The notes beneath the pieces were generated by a model. The model had not been told where the DNA came from, did no database searches, and was given only the letters and a program-made list of their open reading frames with translations. Positions 49,525-59,460 of a stretch of DNA of 64,000 bases are shown one piece after another. The DNA comes from Paraburkholderia adhaesiva. Its GTDB lineage: Bacteria > Pseudomonadota > Gammaproteobacteria > Burkholderiales > Burkholderiaceae. How positions within the stretch are numbered: the first letter of the stretch is position 1; every line of letters begins with the position of its first letter. The DNA lies in NCBI RefSeq assembly GCF_021390575.1, contig NZ_JAJEJQ010000001.1, positions 2,642,501 to 2,706,500 on the forward strand. The letters run 5' to 3'. A program made the position numbers and the translations under genes.

Positions 49525-49591
49525 CGTTGCGCGCGCGCCTAACCGCACGCCCCTGACTGTCGCGTCACCTTCATCGCCGCGTCAGCGCTCA

Positions 49592-50236
49592 TCAACTGCG
49601 GCACTCGGGCGGCGCGAGATTCGACGGCAGCGTCGCGGCCTCCACCGGCGTCGGTCCAGCGCCCGGTTCGCCCAGCGACGACGCGGTCTTGCCGACCGAG
49701 AAACACTCCCACGTAATGGTGCCGCCCTGCACACTGTCCTTCGTAAGCGCGACGCGGGCCGTGGGCTCGTCGGCGTTGTCCGGTACCGATGGGACGAGCA
49801 CGAGCGTATTGCTTCCCGCAGGCGCGACCCGAGCGGTGAACGCAACGGTGATCTGTCCCGTCGCGTCGTCAATTTGCACCGATTGGACGTTACGCGTGGT
49901 CGGTGGCGCGGAGTAGCCGCCTGAAAACGCGTTGCCGCTCGCGGCGTTTTCCGCGACCGCAAGCCGTGCCGACGACGCGAGCGACAGCCCCTCGCCGACG
50001 CGGCTGCGCGCAAGATAGTCCTGATAGGCAGGTATGGCATAGGCGGCGATCACGCCGACGATGGCGAGAACGATCATCAGCTCGATCAGCGTGAAGCCGC
50101 TTGCGGCGACACGGTGCGCAGATCGCGCGAGCCGGGCCAGCCGTGCAAACGCGGCGGATATAAGCGACGAGTTCAGCCAATCCCGGCGCGGCGCAACACC
50201 GGGCGGGCTCGCAGAAAATACAGAGACGATCATCAT
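49592..50236 (-). CDS. pilA: Type IV major pilin-like protein with long leader
   Basis: The 214-residue prepilin has the class III signal G47|[27 protein letters not shown], with Glu at mature position 5, then the usual variable domain and a C-terminal disulfide pair Cys178/Cys212 (WECF...PPECRS). The leader of 47 residues is far longer than the 5-10 typical of PilA. No start codon lies closer, and AGGAG precedes the ATG at 50236 by five bases, so the long leader looks real. The Ser/Thr/Pro-rich loop before the last cysteine is a plausible O-glycosylation site for the adjacent PglL. A terminator hairpin ends right before the ribosome-binding site. Confidence 0.9.
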   Translation of the reverse strand: MMIVSVFSASPPGVAPRRDWLNSSLISAAFARLARLARSAHRVAASGFTLIELMIVLAIVGVIAAYAIPAYQDYLARSRVGEGLSLASSARLAVAENAASGNAFSGGYSAPPTTRNVQSVQIDDATGQITVAFTARVAPAGSNTLVLVPSVPDNADEPTARVALTKDSVQGGTITWECFSVGKTASSLGEPGAGPTPVEAATLPSNLAPPECRS

Positions 50237-50246
50237 CAGGGCTCCT

Positions 50247-50285
50247 GAAACAAGAAACGCCTGCTCACGGAAAGTGAGCAGGCGT
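50247..50285 (-). terminator. Strong hairpin with T-run just before the pilin RBS
   Basis: ACGCCTGCTCAC and GTGAGCAGGCGT (50285-50274 and 50268-50257 on the minus strand) form a perfect 12-bp stem with a five-base loop, followed by TTCTTGTTTC. It is the natural end of the terC transcript, but the T-run touches the AGGAG of the pilin gene, so it can also act as a leader attenuator of pilA. Confidence 0.82.
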
Positions 50286-50396
50286 CTTGATCGTATCGGC
50301 GGGGCCCACGGCGGGGCAGTCGGCCGAACGGCATAGGAGCCGCGAAGTTCGGAAAGCGGCGCGTTCAGCGCCGCTTCAACGCAAATTCATCTCGAA

Positions 50397-51104
50397 TCAG
50401 CCGGCCGCGGCGCGCCGTGCGTTGCGGCGCTTCAGTGCGTGGCCGAGCGCCACGACAAACACCGCGCCCGCCACGCACATGCCGTACTCCGCGACCGGCG
50501 TATCGAGCAACGGCCAGCGATCGCCCGCCGGATCGTTAATGATGAGACCGCCCGCGATCCAGCCAAGCAGCCCAGCGCCCAGCGTGACGATGATCGGGTA
50601 ACGGTCGAGCAGCCGCAGCACGATCTGGCTACCCCACACGATCAACGGAATGCTCACCATCAGGCCAAAGATCACGAGCGCGATGCGGTGCGACGGGTCA
50701 GCGGCTTCGGCGGCGCCTGCAATCGCCACGACATTGTCGAGACTCATCACCGCATCCGCGATGATGATCGTCTTGATCGCGCCGAGCAATTTCTCGGCGG
50801 GTTTCACGTCGGCATGCTCGAGATGCACCGGCGCGAGCAGCCGCACACCGATCCACAACAGCAGCAGGCCGCCCGCGAACTTCACGAAAGGCACGTTCAG
50901 CAACACGACAGCGAACGCGATCAGCACGACACGCAGTGCGATCGCCCCAGCCGTTCCCCACAGAATCCCGCGCAAACGCTGCTGTGACGGCAAATCGCGG
51001 CACGCCAGCGCAATCACGACGGCATTGTCGCCGCCGAGCAGGATGTCGATGACGATGATCTGAAAAACTGCGCCCCAATGGAGCGACGTGAAAAACTCGA
51101 GCAT
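50397..51104 (-). CDS. TerC/YjbE-family integral membrane transporter
   Basis: The 235-residue protein has about seven hydrophobic helices and the two acidic TerC motifs, DILLGGDNAVVIALA and IADAVMSLDNVVAIAGA, which form the metal site. TerC-family proteins of this short type are linked to manganese export (MeeY/Alx-like), helping metal loading of exported proteins; tellurite resistance is the historical name. I looked upstream for the yybP-ykoY manganese riboswitch and did not find it. It lies between the sucD gene and the pilin gene on the same strand; terminators on both sides indicate its own transcript. Confidence 0.9.
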   Translation of the reverse strand: MLEFFTSLHWGAVFQIIVIDILLGGDNAVVIALACRDLPSQQRLRGILWGTAGAIALRVVLIAFAVVLLNVPFVKFAGGLLLLWIGVRLLAPVHLEHADVKPAEKLLGAIKTIIIADAVMSLDNVVAIAGAAEAADPSHRIALVIFGLMVSIPLIVWGSQIVLRLLDRYPIIVTLGAGLLGWIAGGLIINDPAGDRWPLLDTPVAEYGMCVAGAVFVVALGHALKRRNARRAAAG

Positions 51105-51191
51105 GAGCGCGGCGGCAGGGGCAAGGGGCGGTGAAGGTCAGCGCGAAAGCGCGGCAAGGCACACCAGAACACGACAACCCGCACGGCCAAT

Positions 51192-51257
51192 AGCTCTGCA
51201 TGGGGCCTGAGTAAGAGCTTTGCATGGGACCGGAGTAAGCGCTGAAGCGCTAACTCC
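51192..51257 (-). repeat. Second locus of the interspersed palindromic repeat
   Basis: AGCTCTGCATGGGGCCTGAG (from 51192) and AGCTTTGCATGGGACCGGAG (from 51216) are direct repeats of a 24-bp unit. The second continues into the palindromic core AGCGCTGAAGCGCT (51238-51251) and TAACTCC. Read on the minus strand, core plus GGTCCCATGCAAAGCT matches the units at 27693-27786. It lies between terC and the sucCD terminator. Confidence 0.8.
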
Positions 51258-51264
51258 TGCCGAC

Positions 51265-51302
51265 AAAAAAAGCGAGGAGGCCATGACTGGCGTCCTCGCT
51301 TC
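51265..51302 (-). terminator. Intrinsic terminator of sucCD
   Basis: On the minus strand GCGAGGA and TCCTCGC (51299-51293 with 51278-51272), with an inner GCC/GGC pairing and six-base loop, are followed by seven T's. It ends the sucC-sucD transcript 85 bases beyond the sucD stop. Confidence 0.9.
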
Positions 51303-51387
51303 TTGTGCGGGAACCTCGTGTAAGGCTTCCGCAAGCATACCAAAATCGCCGGCGTCCCGCGCAAGCGGGAGCCGGCAATCGGCAGTA

Positions 51388-52269
51388 TTACAGCACCGCC
51401 TTCAACAGACGGCCCATTTCCGACGGGTTACGCGTCACCTTGATGCCGCAGCCGTCCATGATTTCCAGCTTCGCGTCGGCCGTATCCGCACCGCCCGAGA
51501 TCAGCGCGCCGGCGTGGCCCATGCGCTTGCCCGGAGGCGCCGTGACGCCCGCGATGAAGCCGACGACCGGCTTCTTCATGTTGTCCTTGATCCAGTAAGC
51601 GGCGTTCGCTTCGTCCGGACCGCCGATCTCACCGATCATGATCACGGCGTCCGTATCCGGATCGTCGTTGAACATCTGCATGACGTCGATGTGCTTCAGA
51701 CCGTTGATCGGGTCGCCGCCGATACCGACTGCCGACGACTGGCCGAGGCCGAGCGCGGTCAGCTGCGCAACAGCTTCATACGTCAGCGTGCCCGAACGCG
51801 ACACGACGCCGATGCGGCCCTTGCGGTGGATGTGACCCGGCATGATGCCGATCTTCAGCTCGTCCGGCGTGATCGTGCCGGGGCAGTTCGGGCCGAGGAG
51901 CAGCGTCTTGCGGCCTTCACGGCGCATGCGGTCCTTCACTTCGATCATGTCGCGGACGGGGATGCCTTCCGTGATACAGATCGCGAGATCGAGATCGGCC
52001 TCGACGGCTTCCCAGATCGCAGCAGCAGCGCCTGCGGGCGGCACGTAGATCACCGACACGGTCGCGCCGGTCGCGTCCTTCGCTTCACGCACGTTCGCGT
52101 AGATGGGAATGCCCTCGAAGTCCTCGCCGGCCTTCTTCGGGTTCACGCCCGCGACGAATGCTTCGCGGCCGTTGGCGTATTCACGGCAGGCGCGCGTGTG
52201 GAACTGACCGGTCTTGCCGGTGATGCCCTGCGTGATGACCTTGGTGTCTTTGTTGATCAGAATCGACAT
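51388..52269 (-). CDS. sucD: Succinyl-CoA synthetase alpha subunit
   Basis: The 293-residue alpha subunit binds CoA and carries the phosphohistidine in GKRMGHAGALISGG. Other motifs are NKDTKVITQGITGKTG, the CoA-site YVPPAGAAAAIWEA, CITEGIPVRDM and LLGPNCPGTI. With SucC it interconverts succinyl-CoA and succinate with formation of ATP or GTP in the TCA cycle. The ATG at 52269 gives MSILINKDTKVI, the typical N-terminus. The gene follows sucC by 131 bp on the same strand and ends at a strong terminator. Confidence 0.98.
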   Translation of the reverse strand: MSILINKDTKVITQGITGKTGQFHTRACREYANGREAFVAGVNPKKAGEDFEGIPIYANVREAKDATGATVSVIYVPPAGAAAAIWEAVEADLDLAICITEGIPVRDMIEVKDRMRREGRKTLLLGPNCPGTITPDELKIGIMPGHIHRKGRIGVVSRSGTLTYEAVAQLTALGLGQSSAVGIGGDPINGLKHIDVMQMFNDDPDTDAVIMIGEIGGPDEANAAYWIKDNMKKPVVGFIAGVTAPPGKRMGHAGALISGGADTADAKLEIMDGCGIKVTRNPSEMGRLLKAVL

Positions 52270-52400
52270 GTATTGACCTCTTTTTGCCTGATGCTGCGCG
52301 TCGCGTCGGCCGCGTGAGTCCTGCTAACCTCGTTGCCGACATCACGCTGCTACTCGCGTCGCCTTCGCGCCGCCGCCGCACCATGCGTATCCGGTGAGAA

Positions 52401-53567
52401 TTACTTGCCTTCGGCAGCCGCGACAACCTTCTGCGCAGCTTCTTCCATGCTGTCCGCCGAGATGATCGGCAGGCCCGAGTCGGCCAGCATCTTCTTGCCG
52501 AGGTCCTCGTTCGTGCCCTTCATGCGCACGACGAGCGGCACATTCAGGTTCACGGCCTTCGAACCAGCGATCACGCCTTCTGCGATCACGTCGCAGCGCA
52601 TGATGCCGCCGAAGATGTTCACGAGGATCGCCTTCAGGCCCGGGTTCTTCAGCATCAGCTTGAACGCTTCCGTGACCTTCTCGGTCGTGGCGCCGCCGCC
52701 GACGTCGAGGAAGTTCGCCGGCTCGCCGCCGAACAGCTTGATGGTGTCCATCGTCGCCATTGCGAGGCCTGCGCCGTTCACGAGACAGCCGATGTTGCCG
52801 TCGAGCGAGATGTACGCGAGGTCGAACTTCGACGCTTCGATTTCAGCCGGATCTTCTTCATCCAGGTCGCGGTAAGCGACGATTTCCGGATGACGCGACA
52901 GCGCGTTCGAGTCGAAGTTGAACTTCGCGTCGAGCGCCGTGACCGTGCCATTGCTCGACACGTTCAGCGGGTTGATTTCGGCCAGCGATGCGTCGGTTTC
53001 CCAGAATGCCTTGTACAGGCCTTGCAGGATTGCGCGCGCTTGCGGAATCGAAGCAGCCGGCACGCCGATCTTCGCGGCGAGGTCGTCGGCCTGGGCGTCG
53101 GTCAGACCCGTCGACGGCTCGACGATGACCTTGTGGATCGCTTCGGGCGTCTTCGCGGCGACTTCTTCGATGTCCATGCCGCCTTCGCTCGATCCCATCA
53201 GGACGATCTTCTGCGTAACGCGGTCAACAACGAGGCTGACGTACAGTTCCTTGTTGATGTCAGCGCCTTCTTCGATCAGCAGGCGCTTGACCTTCTGGCC
53301 TTCCGGACCGGTCTGGTGCGTAACGAGCTGCATGCCGAGGATCTGGTTCGCGTATTCGCGAACTTGATCCAGCGACTTTGCAACCTTCACGCCGCCGCCC
53401 TTACCGCGGCCACCTGCGTGGATCTGAGCCTTGACGACCCAAACCGGGCCACCGAGCTCTTGAGCGGCCTTGACCGCGTCATCCACCGAAAACGCCGGAA
53501 TGCCGCGCGGTACCGCGACACCGAATTTCCGCAGGATTTCCTTACCCTGGTACTCGTGAATCTTCAT
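52401..53567 (-). CDS. sucC: Succinyl-CoA synthetase beta subunit
   Basis: The 388-residue ATP-grasp subunit binds nucleotide and succinate. It starts [20 protein letters not shown] and shows [20 protein letters not shown], the metal-binding [12 protein letters not shown] and [22 protein letters not shown], followed by [14 protein letters not shown]. The length is normal. It forms an operon with sucD. Upstream lies a DUF2889 gene on the same strand, 58 bp away; whether it is co-transcribed is unclear. Confidence 0.98.
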   Translation of the reverse strand: MKIHEYQGKEILRKFGVAVPRGIPAFSVDDAVKAAQELGGPVWVVKAQIHAGGRGKGGGVKVAKSLDQVREYANQILGMQLVTHQTGPEGQKVKRLLIEEGADINKELYVSLVVDRVTQKIVLMGSSEGGMDIEEVAAKTPEAIHKVIVEPSTGLTDAQADDLAAKIGVPAASIPQARAILQGLYKAFWETDASLAEINPLNVSSNGTVTALDAKFNFDSNALSRHPEIVAYRDLDEEDPAEIEASKFDLAYISLDGNIGCLVNGAGLAMATMDTIKLFGGEPANFLDVGGGATTEKVTEAFKLMLKNPGLKAILVNIFGGIMRCDVIAEGVIAGSKAVNLNVPLVVRMKGTNEDLGKKMLADSGLPIISADSMEEAAQKVVAAAEGK

Positions 53568-53625
53568 GCGTGATTCCCTTCAGTCGGAGAGTTGGATTGG
53601 ACTTCTTGTTTTGTTAGCTGTGTTG

Positions 53626-54321
53626 TTATTCATGCGTGACGACGTCGACTCTGCCCTCTTGGCCCGTGTCAACGCCATCTCGCACGCCGGCCGCTTGCGC
53701 ACCGCGCTCCATCGAGCGCGGCTCGCGACCGTACCAGCGTGGATAGAACTGCTTGACCGCCTCGCCGTCGAACCGCAGCGCATGGCAGCGGCCCAGCTGG
53801 AAGGGCGGTTCTTCGCCGTCGGCCTCAGGGCCGCCGGCGGTCTTGCCTGTTTCCGGTCCAAACGCATCGCCTGACGGCCCGCCCTCGATATCCCAGACCG
53901 CTCCGGCGAACGCCTGCACCGCGACGGTCGGCAGTATGCCCAGCATCTCGGTGAGATGCGTGCAGCCTGCCGTGCCGCCGAGACGGCGGCCCGCTTCGCG
54001 GCGGAAATTCTGGAGGAGATTGAGCCCAATGAGGGCCCGATAGGCGGGATTGGCACTCTGGCACGAACCGACGTAGGGCACCCAGTCGGACGACGCTTCG
54101 GCGTCGACGACGTTGAACCTGCGATCGAATGTGATGCGGAGCCAGAGTTCATGGATCGGCAGACCGTTTGGCCGCACGCCCGTGGCGAGCGACACGTCGC
54201 GCGGCTTGTGGTCCGTCAGGCACGCGTCGATGTCCCACAGGCCGTCTTCGCGCTCATAGGCTTCCGCCCGGATTGCACGCTGATGGCGCAACTGGCGTGA
54301 TACGGGCGGGGAAAGCGGCAT
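53626..54321 (-). CDS. DUF2889 family protein
   Basis: The 231-residue cytoplasmic protein has the DUF2889 pattern: an early basic segment (RQLRHQRAIRAEAYEREDGLWDIDACLTD, in which the ExxDGLWDIDA part is diagnostic), PIHELWLRITFDRRFNVVDAEA, and a Cys/His-containing core with CQSANPAYRALIGLNLLQNFR and CTHLTEMLG. The C-terminal third is Gly/Glu-rich and then basic. The function is unknown. It lies between sucC and recX on the minus strand, an arrangement I recall from other Burkholderia genomes. No signal peptide is seen. Confidence 0.88.
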   Translation of the reverse strand: MPLSPPVSRQLRHQRAIRAEAYEREDGLWDIDACLTDHKPRDVSLATGVRPNGLPIHELWLRITFDRRFNVVDAEASSDWVPYVGSCQSANPAYRALIGLNLLQNFRREAGRRLGGTAGCTHLTEMLGILPTVAVQAFAGAVWDIEGGPSGDAFGPETGKTAGGPEADGEEPPFQLGRCHALRFDGEAVKQFYPRWYGREPRSMERGAQAAGVRDGVDTGQEGRVDVVTHE

Positions 54322-54428
54322 GCTAAGGCTAAGACCGGATTGGAAAACCGTTCAATTTTAGCATAGCGGATATTTCGGACTCTTCCGAACACGCAGGCAC
54401 CGCGCGGAATTTGGGGACGTCGGCGGAC

Positions 54429-55436
54429 CTAGTTTTCCGCCCAGTCGTCGTCGACGCCCTTGAGAATCTTGCCGATGATGGTCATCGAAAACCCGCGCGC
54501 GGCGAGAAAGCGGGCCTGACGCGCGCGTTCGGCCGGCGACGTGGGCAACTCGCCGTATTTTTTCCGCCAGACGGCGCGCGCGCGGGCAAGCTCGGTTTCG
54601 CGCAACTGCGCGTTGACCTCCTCGATGAGGGTGTCACCTACCGCGTGGCGCTTGAGTTCACTGACGATGCGGGTCGTACCGAGGCGCGCGGCACGGCGGT
54701 GGATCACGCTTTCGGCAAAGCGCGCGTCGGAGAGCCAGCCGTCGCGGACCAGCGCGTCGAGGAGGGCTTCGAGTGCGTCAGCGTCGTCGGTGAACGGTAT
54801 CAGCTTGCGCGAAAGCTCCGCGCGGCTGTACTCGCGGCGCGAAAGGTAGGCAAGCGCGCGGCCCTTGAGCGAACGAGCGGGACGCTGCGATTCGGCGGCG
54901 GCAGTGGAACGCGCGCCTTCATCACGAAGCTCTGAACTGCGCTGGAAGCGGTCGGCGGATTCGCTTGTCGCGGGAACGCCGCGATTGGTGCGATCGGCAC
55001 GATTGGCTCGATCGGTCCGGATTCCGGAACTGCGCTCGAAATGATCGTGGGCGCCGCGCTCGGTGCGCTCACCCGCGGAGCGAATGGCGCCAGGCGTGGA
55101 AGTGCGCTCGAAGCGGCCTGCGCGCTGGGCATCGGCGTTCGGCGTAGCGACGCCCGGCGCATCGGCGGAGGATTCGAACTCCCCGAACGAGGACTCGAAT
55201 TCGTCGAACTGCTCGAAGGGTTCGAGCGGCCCTCCTTGAGGTGGACCAGGATCCCTGACACCCGAATCATGTTCGCGGTCATCGCGAGGATCGGAAGCAT
55301 CGCGCCCCGAATGATCAAGGCCGCGATCGCCCTCGCGGACGTCGCGGCCGACCTGGTCACTTCGCGAACCTTCACGCGGGCGGCCCGTATTGTGCGGTGC
55401 CGTCGGCGCCGATGCGGACCTGCCCTTGCGAATCAC
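54429..55436 (-). CDS. recX: RecX-family regulator with long disordered N-terminus
   Basis: RecX binds RecA filaments and modulates recombination. The last 147 residues are a normal RecX domain made of three-helix repeats (SLKGRALAYLSRREYSRAEL, LVRDGWLSDARFAESVIHRR, KRHAVGDTLIEEV, RFLAARGFSMTIIGKIL). Before it lie about 188 residues that are polar, Arg/Asp/Glu/Ser-rich and probably disordered, with an acidic Phe-containing patch (FEQFDEFESSFGEFES). I start at the GTG at 55436, ten bases after a GAGGAG at the recA end, because the ATG at 55490 would overlap recA by 47 bases. It is co-directional with recA and probably co-transcribed under SOS control. Confidence 0.9.
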   Translation of the reverse strand: MIRKGRSASAPTAPHNTGRPREGSRSDQVGRDVREGDRGLDHSGRDASDPRDDREHDSGVRDPGPPQGGPLEPFEQFDEFESSFGEFESSADAPGVATPNADAQRAGRFERTSTPGAIRSAGERTERGAHDHFERSSGIRTDRANRADRTNRGVPATSESADRFQRSSELRDEGARSTAAAESQRPARSLKGRALAYLSRREYSRAELSRKLIPFTDDADALEALLDALVRDGWLSDARFAESVIHRRAARLGTTRIVSELKRHAVGDTLIEEVNAQLRETELARARAVWRKKYGELPTSPAERARQARFLAARGFSMTIIGKILKGVDDDWAEN

Positions 55437-55443
55437 GAGTGGA

Positions 55444-56523
<1,080 letters not shown>

Positions 56524-56638
56524 GAATCGTCCTTTGCTATGATGAACGGCGTCTCGTGACGGCGCGCGAGGTTGTTCGGCGAGTTTGTTCAACGAGTTGA
56601 TCAAGCTAATACCGGAGTTCATGCGCGCGAACGCAGAC

Positions 56639-56667
56639 ACTGTATAAAAAAACAGTGGTTTTAGCAA
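56639..56667 (-). promoter_or_regulatory. recA promoter candidate
   Basis: Minus-strand TTGCTA (56667-56662) and TACAGT (56644-56639) are 17 bases apart and the LexA box fills the spacer, the classical layout of a LexA-repressed promoter. Each element matches consensus only partly (four of six for both). Confidence 0.6.
56640..56655. promoter_or_regulatory. LexA (SOS) box upstream of recA
   Basis: CTGTATAAAAAAACAG fits CTG-N10-CAG with the A/T-rich interior of the beta/gammaproteobacterial SOS box, and the flanking bases extend the symmetry (ACTG...CAGT). It lies within the predicted recA promoter, so LexA bound here would repress recA and probably recX. Confidence 0.93.
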
Positions 56668-56789
56668 GCCCCTCGGCTCACCAAAACCGCGAATTTTCGG
56701 GAGGCCACCCTGCGCCGCACGAGCCCAGGGCGGGTTTGGGGCTTCGGGCCTGGAGCCTGGAAACGCGGCATGTACGCACCGCACGCACC

Positions 56790-57554
56790 ATGCGAATTCT
56801 CATTGCCGAAGATGACAGCATACTCGCGGACGGTCTCATCCGATCACTCCGCCAATCGGGCTATGCCGTTGATCACGTGAAGAGCGGCATCGACGCCGAT
56901 ACGGCGCTGTCGATGCAGACTTTCGACCTGCTGATCCTCGACCTGGGCCTGCCGAAAATGACGGGCCTCGAAGTGCTGCGCCGCCTGCGCGCGCGCAACT
57001 CCAATCTGCCGGTGCTGATCCTCACCGCCGCCGATAGCGTCGACGAGCGCGTGAAAGGCCTCGACCTCGGCGCGGACGACTACATGGCCAAGCCCTTCGC
57101 GCTCAACGAACTCGAAGCGCGCGTGCGCGCGCTCACGCGGCGCGGCGCGGGCGGCGGGCCGACCATGGTGCGCCATGGCGCGCTCTCGTTCGACCAGGTG
57201 GGGCGCGTGGCGAAGATCAACGACCACGTGCTCGATCTCTCGGCGCGCGAACTGGGCCTGCTCGAAGTGCTGCTGCAGCGTCTGGGACGCCTTGTCTCGA
57301 AGGAACAACTCGTCGATCACCTGTGCGAATGGGGCGAAGAGGTCAGCAACAACGCGATCGAGGTCTACGTCCACCGGCTGCGCAAGAAACTCGAAGCGGG
57401 CGGCGTGCGGATCGTGACCGTGCGCGGGCTCGGCTATTGCCTCGAAAAGGAGTCGGGGCCGGGCGCGAACACGGCGACTTCGTCCGTAACTACGGCAGAG
57501 AGCGCCGCCGACGCACCGCCCGCCATGCCGGCCAGTGACGATTACAACAAATAG
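56790..57554 (+). CDS. TctD-like OmpR-family response regulator
   Basis: The 254-residue regulator has a receiver domain with acidic residues Glu7-Asp8-Asp9, phospho-acceptor Asp51 ([13 protein letters not shown]), Thr79 and Lys101 (MAKPFA), followed by an OmpR-type DNA-binding domain ([19 protein letters not shown]). A C-terminal extension of about 30 Ala/Ser/Thr-rich residues is not part of the usual fold. It is divergent from recA and lies 12 bp upstream of its sensor kinase. The resemblance to TctD, which controls tricarboxylate uptake, fits the transporter gene that follows the kinase. Confidence 0.94.
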   Translation: MRILIAEDDSILADGLIRSLRQSGYAVDHVKSGIDADTALSMQTFDLLILDLGLPKMTGLEVLRRLRARNSNLPVLILTAADSVDERVKGLDLGADDYMAKPFALNELEARVRALTRRGAGGGPTMVRHGALSFDQVGRVAKINDHVLDLSARELGLLEVLLQRLGRLVSKEQLVDHLCEWGEEVSNNAIEVYVHRLRKKLEAGGVRIVTVRGLGYCLEKESGPGANTATSSVTTAESAADAPPAMPASDDYNK

Positions 57555-57566
57555 CCAGGTCTGAAA

Positions 57567-59177
57567 ATGCGCGAGCCCGCTCCCGCCGCGCGCGCAGCAA
57601 AGCCGCCCGCCTCCGCGCCCGACACGCTCGACGACGCAGCGCGCGACGCCCGCTACGCGAACCCGTTCGCCCCGCCCGACGAAACCGAGGCCGCCATGGA
57701 GGCGCGCCCGCGCTCGCTGTTCGGCGAGATTCTCGACTGGATGCTCGCGCCGCTCCTGCTGCTCTGGCCGATGAGCATCGCGGTGACGTACCTCGTCGCG
57801 AAGTCGATTGCCAACGGGCCATTCGATCGCGCGCTCGAAACCGACGCCTATGTGCTCGCGCGCCAGATCCATCCGGTGAACGGCGTGGCGGAACTGTCAC
57901 TGCCCGGCTCCGCGCGCGACTTCCTGCGCGCCGACAACGTCGACAACGTGTTCTACCAGGTGCTCGGCAGCCGCGGCGAACTGCTCGGCGGCGATCGCGA
58001 CATGCCGCTGCCGCATGAGGACGACCGTCCGCCCGCCGGCATCGTCGAGTTCCGCGACGACACGCTGCGCGGCATCGACATCCGCGTGGCTTATACGACC
58101 GTCGCGCCCGCCGACCTGCCGCAGACGGCCGGCGGGCAACCTGTGCTCGTCCAGGTGGCCGAGACGCTCGACAAACGCCGCCAGCTCGCCAACGACATCA
58201 TCAAGGGCGTGATCCTGCCGCAGTTCGTGATCCTGCCGCTCGCGATCGTGCTCGTCTGGTTCGGACTCTCGCGCGGACTCGCACCGCTGCACGCGCTGCA
58301 GTGGAACCTCCGCATGCGGCGCCCGGATGACCTTTCGCCGCTCGAAGCCCGGCGCGCGCCGACCGAAATCGAGCCGCTCGTCACGTCGTTCAACGACCTG
58401 CTGACGCGTCTCGAACAGAACATGGAACTGCAGAAGCGCTTCATCGCCGACGCGGCGCACCAGATGAAGACCCCGCTCGCCGGACTTCGAACCCAGGCCG
58501 AACTCGCGATGCGCCAGGACGTGTCGCCCGAAGTGCAGCGCTCACTCGAACAGATCGCGACGAGTTCCGAACACGCGGCGCGGCTCGTCACGCAACTGCT
58601 CGCGCTCGCGCGTGCCGAAAACCGCATGTCGGGGCAGATTTTCACGCCGGTCGATGTCGGCGACGTCGCGCGCCACGCAGTGCGCGACTGGGTTCAGCCG
58701 GCGCTCGCGAAGCAGATGGACCTCGGCTATGAAGGACCGCCACCGCATGACGGTGATGGCGACGGTGACGGCGGTGACGACGGACACGCCGCACGTCTCG
58801 AAGTCGACGGCAATCCGGTGATGCTGCGCGAGATGCTCTCGAACCTGATCGACAACGCGATCCGCTATACCCCGGCCGGCGGGCGGATCACGGTGCGCGT
58901 GCGGCCGGAGCCGGCGGCAGGCGTCGTGCATCTGGAGGTCGAGGATACGGGAATGGGCATTCCGGCCGCCGAGCGCGGCCGCGTGATCGAACGCTTTTAT
59001 CGCATTCTCGGACGCGAAGGCGACGGCAGCGGACTCGGCCTTGCGATCGTCCGCGAGATCGCGACGATGCATGGCGGCACGCTCGCTATCGAGGACAACG
59101 TCTATCAACAGTCGCCGCGGCTTGCGGGGACACTCGTACGCGTGACGCTGCGGCTGCGCGCCGCAGTGCACACATAA
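57567..59177 (+). CDS. TctE-like sensor histidine kinase
   Basis: The 536-residue inner-membrane kinase has a Pro/Ala-rich cytoplasmic N-terminus, a first helix (about 57-80), a TctE-type periplasmic sensor (about 81-215), a second helix (VILPQFVILPLAIVLVWFG), HAMP, His298 in FIADAAHQMKTPLAG and an ATPase domain with N, G1 and G2 boxes (NLIDNAIRYTP, DTGMGIP, GSGLGLAIV). Between the dimerisation and ATPase parts is an Asp/Gly-rich insert (residues about 391-408). A start at Met44 is also possible. It forms a pair with the upstream regulator, and an MHS-family transporter lies downstream. Confidence 0.94.
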   Translation: MREPAPAARAAKPPASAPDTLDDAARDARYANPFAPPDETEAAMEARPRSLFGEILDWMLAPLLLLWPMSIAVTYLVAKSIANGPFDRALETDAYVLARQIHPVNGVAELSLPGSARDFLRADNVDNVFYQVLGSRGELLGGDRDMPLPHEDDRPPAGIVEFRDDTLRGIDIRVAYTTVAPADLPQTAGGQPVLVQVAETLDKRRQLANDIIKGVILPQFVILPLAIVLVWFGLSRGLAPLHALQWNLRMRRPDDLSPLEARRAPTEIEPLVTSFNDLLTRLEQNMELQKRFIADAAHQMKTPLAGLRTQAELAMRQDVSPEVQRSLEQIATSSEHAARLVTQLLALARAENRMSGQIFTPVDVGDVARHAVRDWVQPALAKQMDLGYEGPPPHDGDGDGDGGDDGHAARLEVDGNPVMLREMLSNLIDNAIRYTPAGGRITVRVRPEPAAGVVHLEVEDTGMGIPAAERGRVIERFYRILGREGDGSGLGLAIVREIATMHGGTLAIEDNVYQQSPRLAGTLVRVTLRLRAAVHT

Positions 59178-59460
59178 CGGCAAACACGCGGCCCGAAGCT
59201 GACTTCGGCGCGTAAGGCGGAATGGGACTTACCCTTAGCCGCACCGCCATCAACGTCACCAGAAAAAGACGATAGGCGAATAAAGCTCACTGATTGGCAG
59301 AAATTATGCGAAATTGAGCGACGTTGAATGATGCAACCCCATTAACCAGCATATACCCGAAGTCGAACGAAACGTCAGAAACCCGTAAGTTTCCATTCCA
59401 ATAATGCTCCAAGGACGCCGCTCTGGCGGACCCACACGCATATCAATATCGGAGACTTCT

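Noticed and set aside
51105-51387. Possible yybP-ykoY manganese riboswitch upstream of terC
   Set aside because: I looked for the conserved aptamer strings on the minus strand and found none; the space holds a terminator and the palindromic repeat instead.
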